A DNA stretch of 64,000 nucleotides from Panacagrimonas sp963975245. Lineage in GTDB: Bacteria; Pseudomonadota; Gammaproteobacteria; Nevskiales; Nevskiaceae. Where the stretch lies: NCBI GenBank assembly GCA_963975245.1, contig CAXBFJ010000001.1, positions 682,001 through 746,000 on the forward strand, read 5' to 3'. Below are positions 62,308 through 64,000 of this stretch, piece after piece. The position numbers and the translations under genes are program-made. The number at the start of each line of letters is the position of its first letter. The first letter of the stretch is position 1. The notes under the pieces were generated by a model. That model saw only the letters and a program-made list of their open reading frames with translations. It was not told the DNA's origin and searched no databases.

Positions 62308-63588
62308 TTAGCGTTCGAGAATTGCAGTAATCCCGAGGCCACCCGCTGCGCAGATGGAAATCAGGCCACGGCCTCCGCGATTCTCGTCAATGATCTTGGA
62401 CAGCGTGGCGATGATGCGACCGCCAGTGGCTGCAAACGGATGGCCCAGTGCCACCGAACTGCCGCGAATATTCAGTCGTGAGCGGTCAATACTGCCCATG
62501 GCTTTGCTGAGACCCAGTTGCTCCTTGCAGAAGCGCTTGTCTTCCCAGGCAGCGAGTGTGCACAGGACCTGGGCAGCGAAGGCTTCGTGGATTTCATAGA
62601 AGTCGAAGTCCTGCAGACTGAGGCCCGCCCGCTCCAGCATGCGAGGAACGGCGTACGCCGGCGCCATTAACAAGCCTTCCTTCCCCGATGCAAAGTCGAC
62701 CGCGGCAGTCTCTGCGTGCGTCAGGTAGGCCTGAGGCTCTAGCCCGCGCGCTGTCGTCCATTCTTCGCTGGCCATGAGCACTGCGGACGCGCCATCGGTG
62801 AGTGGCGTGGAGTTGCCGGCGGTGAGGGTCCCGGTGCCGCTACGATCATATGCAGGCTTAAGCGTAGAGAGCTTTTCCAGGCTGGTTTCTGCGCGCAGGT
62901 TGTTGTCACGCTCAAGATTTCGGAACGGCACGATCAGATCGCTGTAGAAACCTGATTCGTAGGCCGCTGCCGCCTTGGTGTGTGATTCAAAGGCGAGCTG
63001 ATCCTGTGCTTCTCTGGAGATGCCCCAGGTTTTGGCCATTTCCTCGCAATGCTGACCCATGCTCTTGCGTGTGCGCGGTTCTGTCACGGCTGGAATCGCG
63101 GGCGCGATCATGCTCGGACGAAATTTGGACAGCGCTTTCAGTTTCTGGCCGCTGGTCTTGCCGCGATTGGCTTCGAGTAAAATTTTTCGAAGCTTTTCGT
63201 TGACGCCAATCGGGGCGTCTGAAGTTGTGTCAACGCCGCCAGCGATACCCGCCTCAATCTGACCCAACGCAATCTTGTTGCCGATATTGACGGCTGCCTG
63301 CATGCCGGTGCCGCAAGCCATTTGCACGTCAAATGCGGGCGTTTCGGGAGAAAGACCTGAAGACAGTACGGATTCTCGGCAGAGATTGAAGTCGCGAGAA
63401 TGCTTGAGCACCGCTCCGGCCGCGACTTCGCCAATGCGCTCGCCATGCAGCTGAAATTTGTCTACAACGCCGCGAAAGGCGGTGGTGAGCATGTCCTTGT
63501 TACTGGCGTCTGCGTATGCACCGTTCGAACGAGCAAAGGGAATGCGTGCACCACCGATGACCGCGACGCGATTGACTGACTGCTTCAT
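62308..63588 (-). CDS. Acetyl-CoA C-acyltransferase (thiolase, FadI-like)
   Basis: The 426-residue thiolase cleaves 3-ketoacyl-CoA in beta-oxidation or joins acetyl-CoA units. The catalytic Cys92 is in VQMACGTGMQAA, the histidine in EIHEAFAAQVL, ALGHPFAATGGR is present, and the second cysteine is in SICAAGGLGIT. The length and the RPSMIAPAIPAVTEPRTRKS insertion resemble FadI-type enzymes. Upstream lies an SDR dehydrogenase, so the two may form a fatty acid oxidation pair. Confidence 0.94.
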   Translation of the reverse strand: MKQSVNRVAVIGGARIPFARSNGAYADASNKDMLTTAFRGVVDKFQLHGERIGEVAAGAVLKHSRDFNLCRESVLSSGLSPETPAFDVQMACGTGMQAAVNIGNKIALGQIEAGIAGGVDTTSDAPIGVNEKLRKILLEANRGKTSGQKLKALSKFRPSMIAPAIPAVTEPRTRKSMGQHCEEMAKTWGISREAQDQLAFESHTKAAAAYESGFYSDLIVPFRNLERDNNLRAETSLEKLSTLKPAYDRSGTGTLTAGNSTPLTDGASAVLMASEEWTTARGLEPQAYLTHAETAAVDFASGKEGLLMAPAYAVPRMLERAGLSLQDFDFYEIHEAFAAQVLCTLAAWEDKRFCKEQLGLSKAMGSIDRSRLNIRGSSVALGHPFAATGGRIIATLSKIIDENRGGRGLISICAAGGLGITAILER

Positions 63589-63739
63589 AAAAGACTCCGA
63601 GCTCGTTAATAGGACTGGGAATATTGTATGAGCAGCGCACCTAGACGCATGCGGCCTCAGAGACAGGTGGTTTCGACGGGTGGGGCAGACAGCACCGTTT
63701 TATGTGCCACTTGCTCATTCAGCAGGCCACCTGACAACT

Positions 63740-63799
63740 GAAAACGGGCCAGGCTTCCAAGGCGTCATGATGATCCCTGAAAGCCTGACCCGCGTTTTC
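63740..63799. other. Long imperfect inverted repeat
   Basis: GAAAACGGGCCAGGCTT (63740-63756) and AAGCCTGACCCGCGTTTTC (63781-63799) pair over nearly their full length, with two bases bulged and one mismatch, around a 24-base loop. It lies between the thiolase start and the SDR stop. No T-run follows. The role is unknown. Confidence 0.5.
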
Positions 63800-63812
63800 T
63801 TCAGCTTGTAGC

Positions 63813-63850
63813 AACTGGCGATCCGAGCCTGTCAGCTCCAATCGCCGGTT
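63813..63850 (-). other. Stem-loop directly after SDR gene, no U-tract
   Basis: AACTGGCGAT (63813-63822) and ATCGCCGGTT (63841-63850) form a 10-bp stem with one wobble; inside it GAGC and GCTC add four pairs. On the minus strand it starts four bases after the SDR stop. No T-run follows. Confidence 0.55.
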
Positions 63851-63854
63851 CACC

Positions 63855-64000
63855 TTATTTAGGCGCCAGACGAATCGCGCCGTCCAGACGAATGGTTTCG
63901 CCGTTGAGCATGGTGTTTTCAATGATGGCTTGCGCCATGTGAGCGAATTCGTCAGGTCGGCCCAGACGCGGAGGAAATGGAACGCTGCGTCCCAGCGCAT
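63855..64000 (-). CDS. SDR-family 3-hydroxyacyl-CoA dehydrogenase, C-terminal end only
   Basis: The last 47 codons of a gene running off the window are read on the minus strand from 63998 to the stop at 63855. They encode LGRPDEFAHMAQAIIEN, then TMLNGETIRLDGAIRLAPK at the C-terminus. This is the characteristic ending of type II 3-hydroxyacyl-CoA dehydrogenases (HSD17B10-like short-chain dehydrogenases). The rest of the protein, including the active site, lies outside. Together with the thiolase downstream it suggests fatty acid or branched-chain acyl-CoA breakdown. A longer frame in another phase over the same bases is a shadow. Confidence 0.85.
   Translation of the reverse strand, partial: ALGRSVPFPPRLGRPDEFAHMAQAIIENTMLNGETIRLDGAIRLAPK

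Noticed and set aside
63719..64000. A 93-codon minus-strand frame at the right edge
   Set aside because: Another phase over the same bases encodes the typical C-terminus of an SDR 3-hydroxyacyl-CoA dehydrogenase, so this frame is a shadow.

Overview
The window is about 64 kb of densely coded chromosome from a Gram-negative bacterium. LPS export genes (lptC, lptA, lptB), KDO synthesis genes (kdsD, kdsC), TonB and OmpA proteins, a 6S RNA gene between zapA and the 5-formyl-THF cyclo-ligase, and the orders ibaG-murA-hisG-hisD, lptB-rpoN-hpf-ptsN and metX-metW-DUF4426 all point to a gammaproteobacterium outside the enterics. The Nevskiales/Xanthomonadales neighbourhood is my guess from gene order only. 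I see no rRNA, tRNA, CRISPR array, insertion sequence, phage gene or integrase. No gene-free stretch exceeds 300 bases; the longest are 4578-4860 and 63589-63854.

Layout. 1-3321: end of a TonB-family energy transducer overlapping a TPR protein that carries a DUF1329 domain. 3339-4577: membrane diguanylate cyclase. 4861-16791, all on the minus strand: YadG/YadH-like ABC exporter, ibaG, murA, a secreted prolyl oligopeptidase, hisG, hisD, then a four-gene MacB-like exporter (adaptor, ATPase, two FtsX-type permeases). 16853-21342: photolyase, and a large lipoprotein joining a beta-helix to a diheme cytochrome domain. 21449-22159: sirtuin. 22219-32119, plus strand: kdsD-kdsC-lptC-lptA-lptB-rpoN-hpf-ptsN-hprK-rapZ-EIIA(Man)-HPr-EI. 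This joins LPS core supply and transport to sigma-54 and a regulatory phosphotransferase system without a sugar permease.

32125-37142: acyl-CoA synthetase, SMP-30/strictosidine-synthase-like protein, tatD, an SH3-domain membrane protein and an alpha/beta hydrolase. 37225-44624: a signalling block with a small beta-barrel-like protein, TerB-like protein, a 1219-residue hybrid histidine kinase, CheR, a receiver-less CheB and a receiver-GGDEF cyclase, mostly with overlapping or touching ends and with no chemoreceptor, CheA or CheW. 44621-51840: DUF4426-metW-metX-yggT-proC, divergent ilvA, EVE protein, 5-formyl-THF cyclo-ligase, 6S RNA, zapA and a ZapB-like protein. 51922-58011: a DegP-type protease, a PEBP-family protein, sohB and two consecutive OmpA/thrombospondin-repeat proteins. 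58057-64000, minus strand: hemH, an AGCS symporter, an NSS transporter, a thiolase and the last 47 codons of an SDR dehydrogenase.

The most unusual items are two domain fusions (TPR-DUF1329; beta-helix-diheme cytochrome), the receptor-less CheR/CheB kinase block with a 35-residue tandem repeat in the kinase coiled coil, an HPr kinase lacking its N-terminal domain, and several strong stem-loops at gene ends that lack the U-tract of a normal terminator. Only two canonical U-tract terminators were found (after hpf and after the first OmpA gene).
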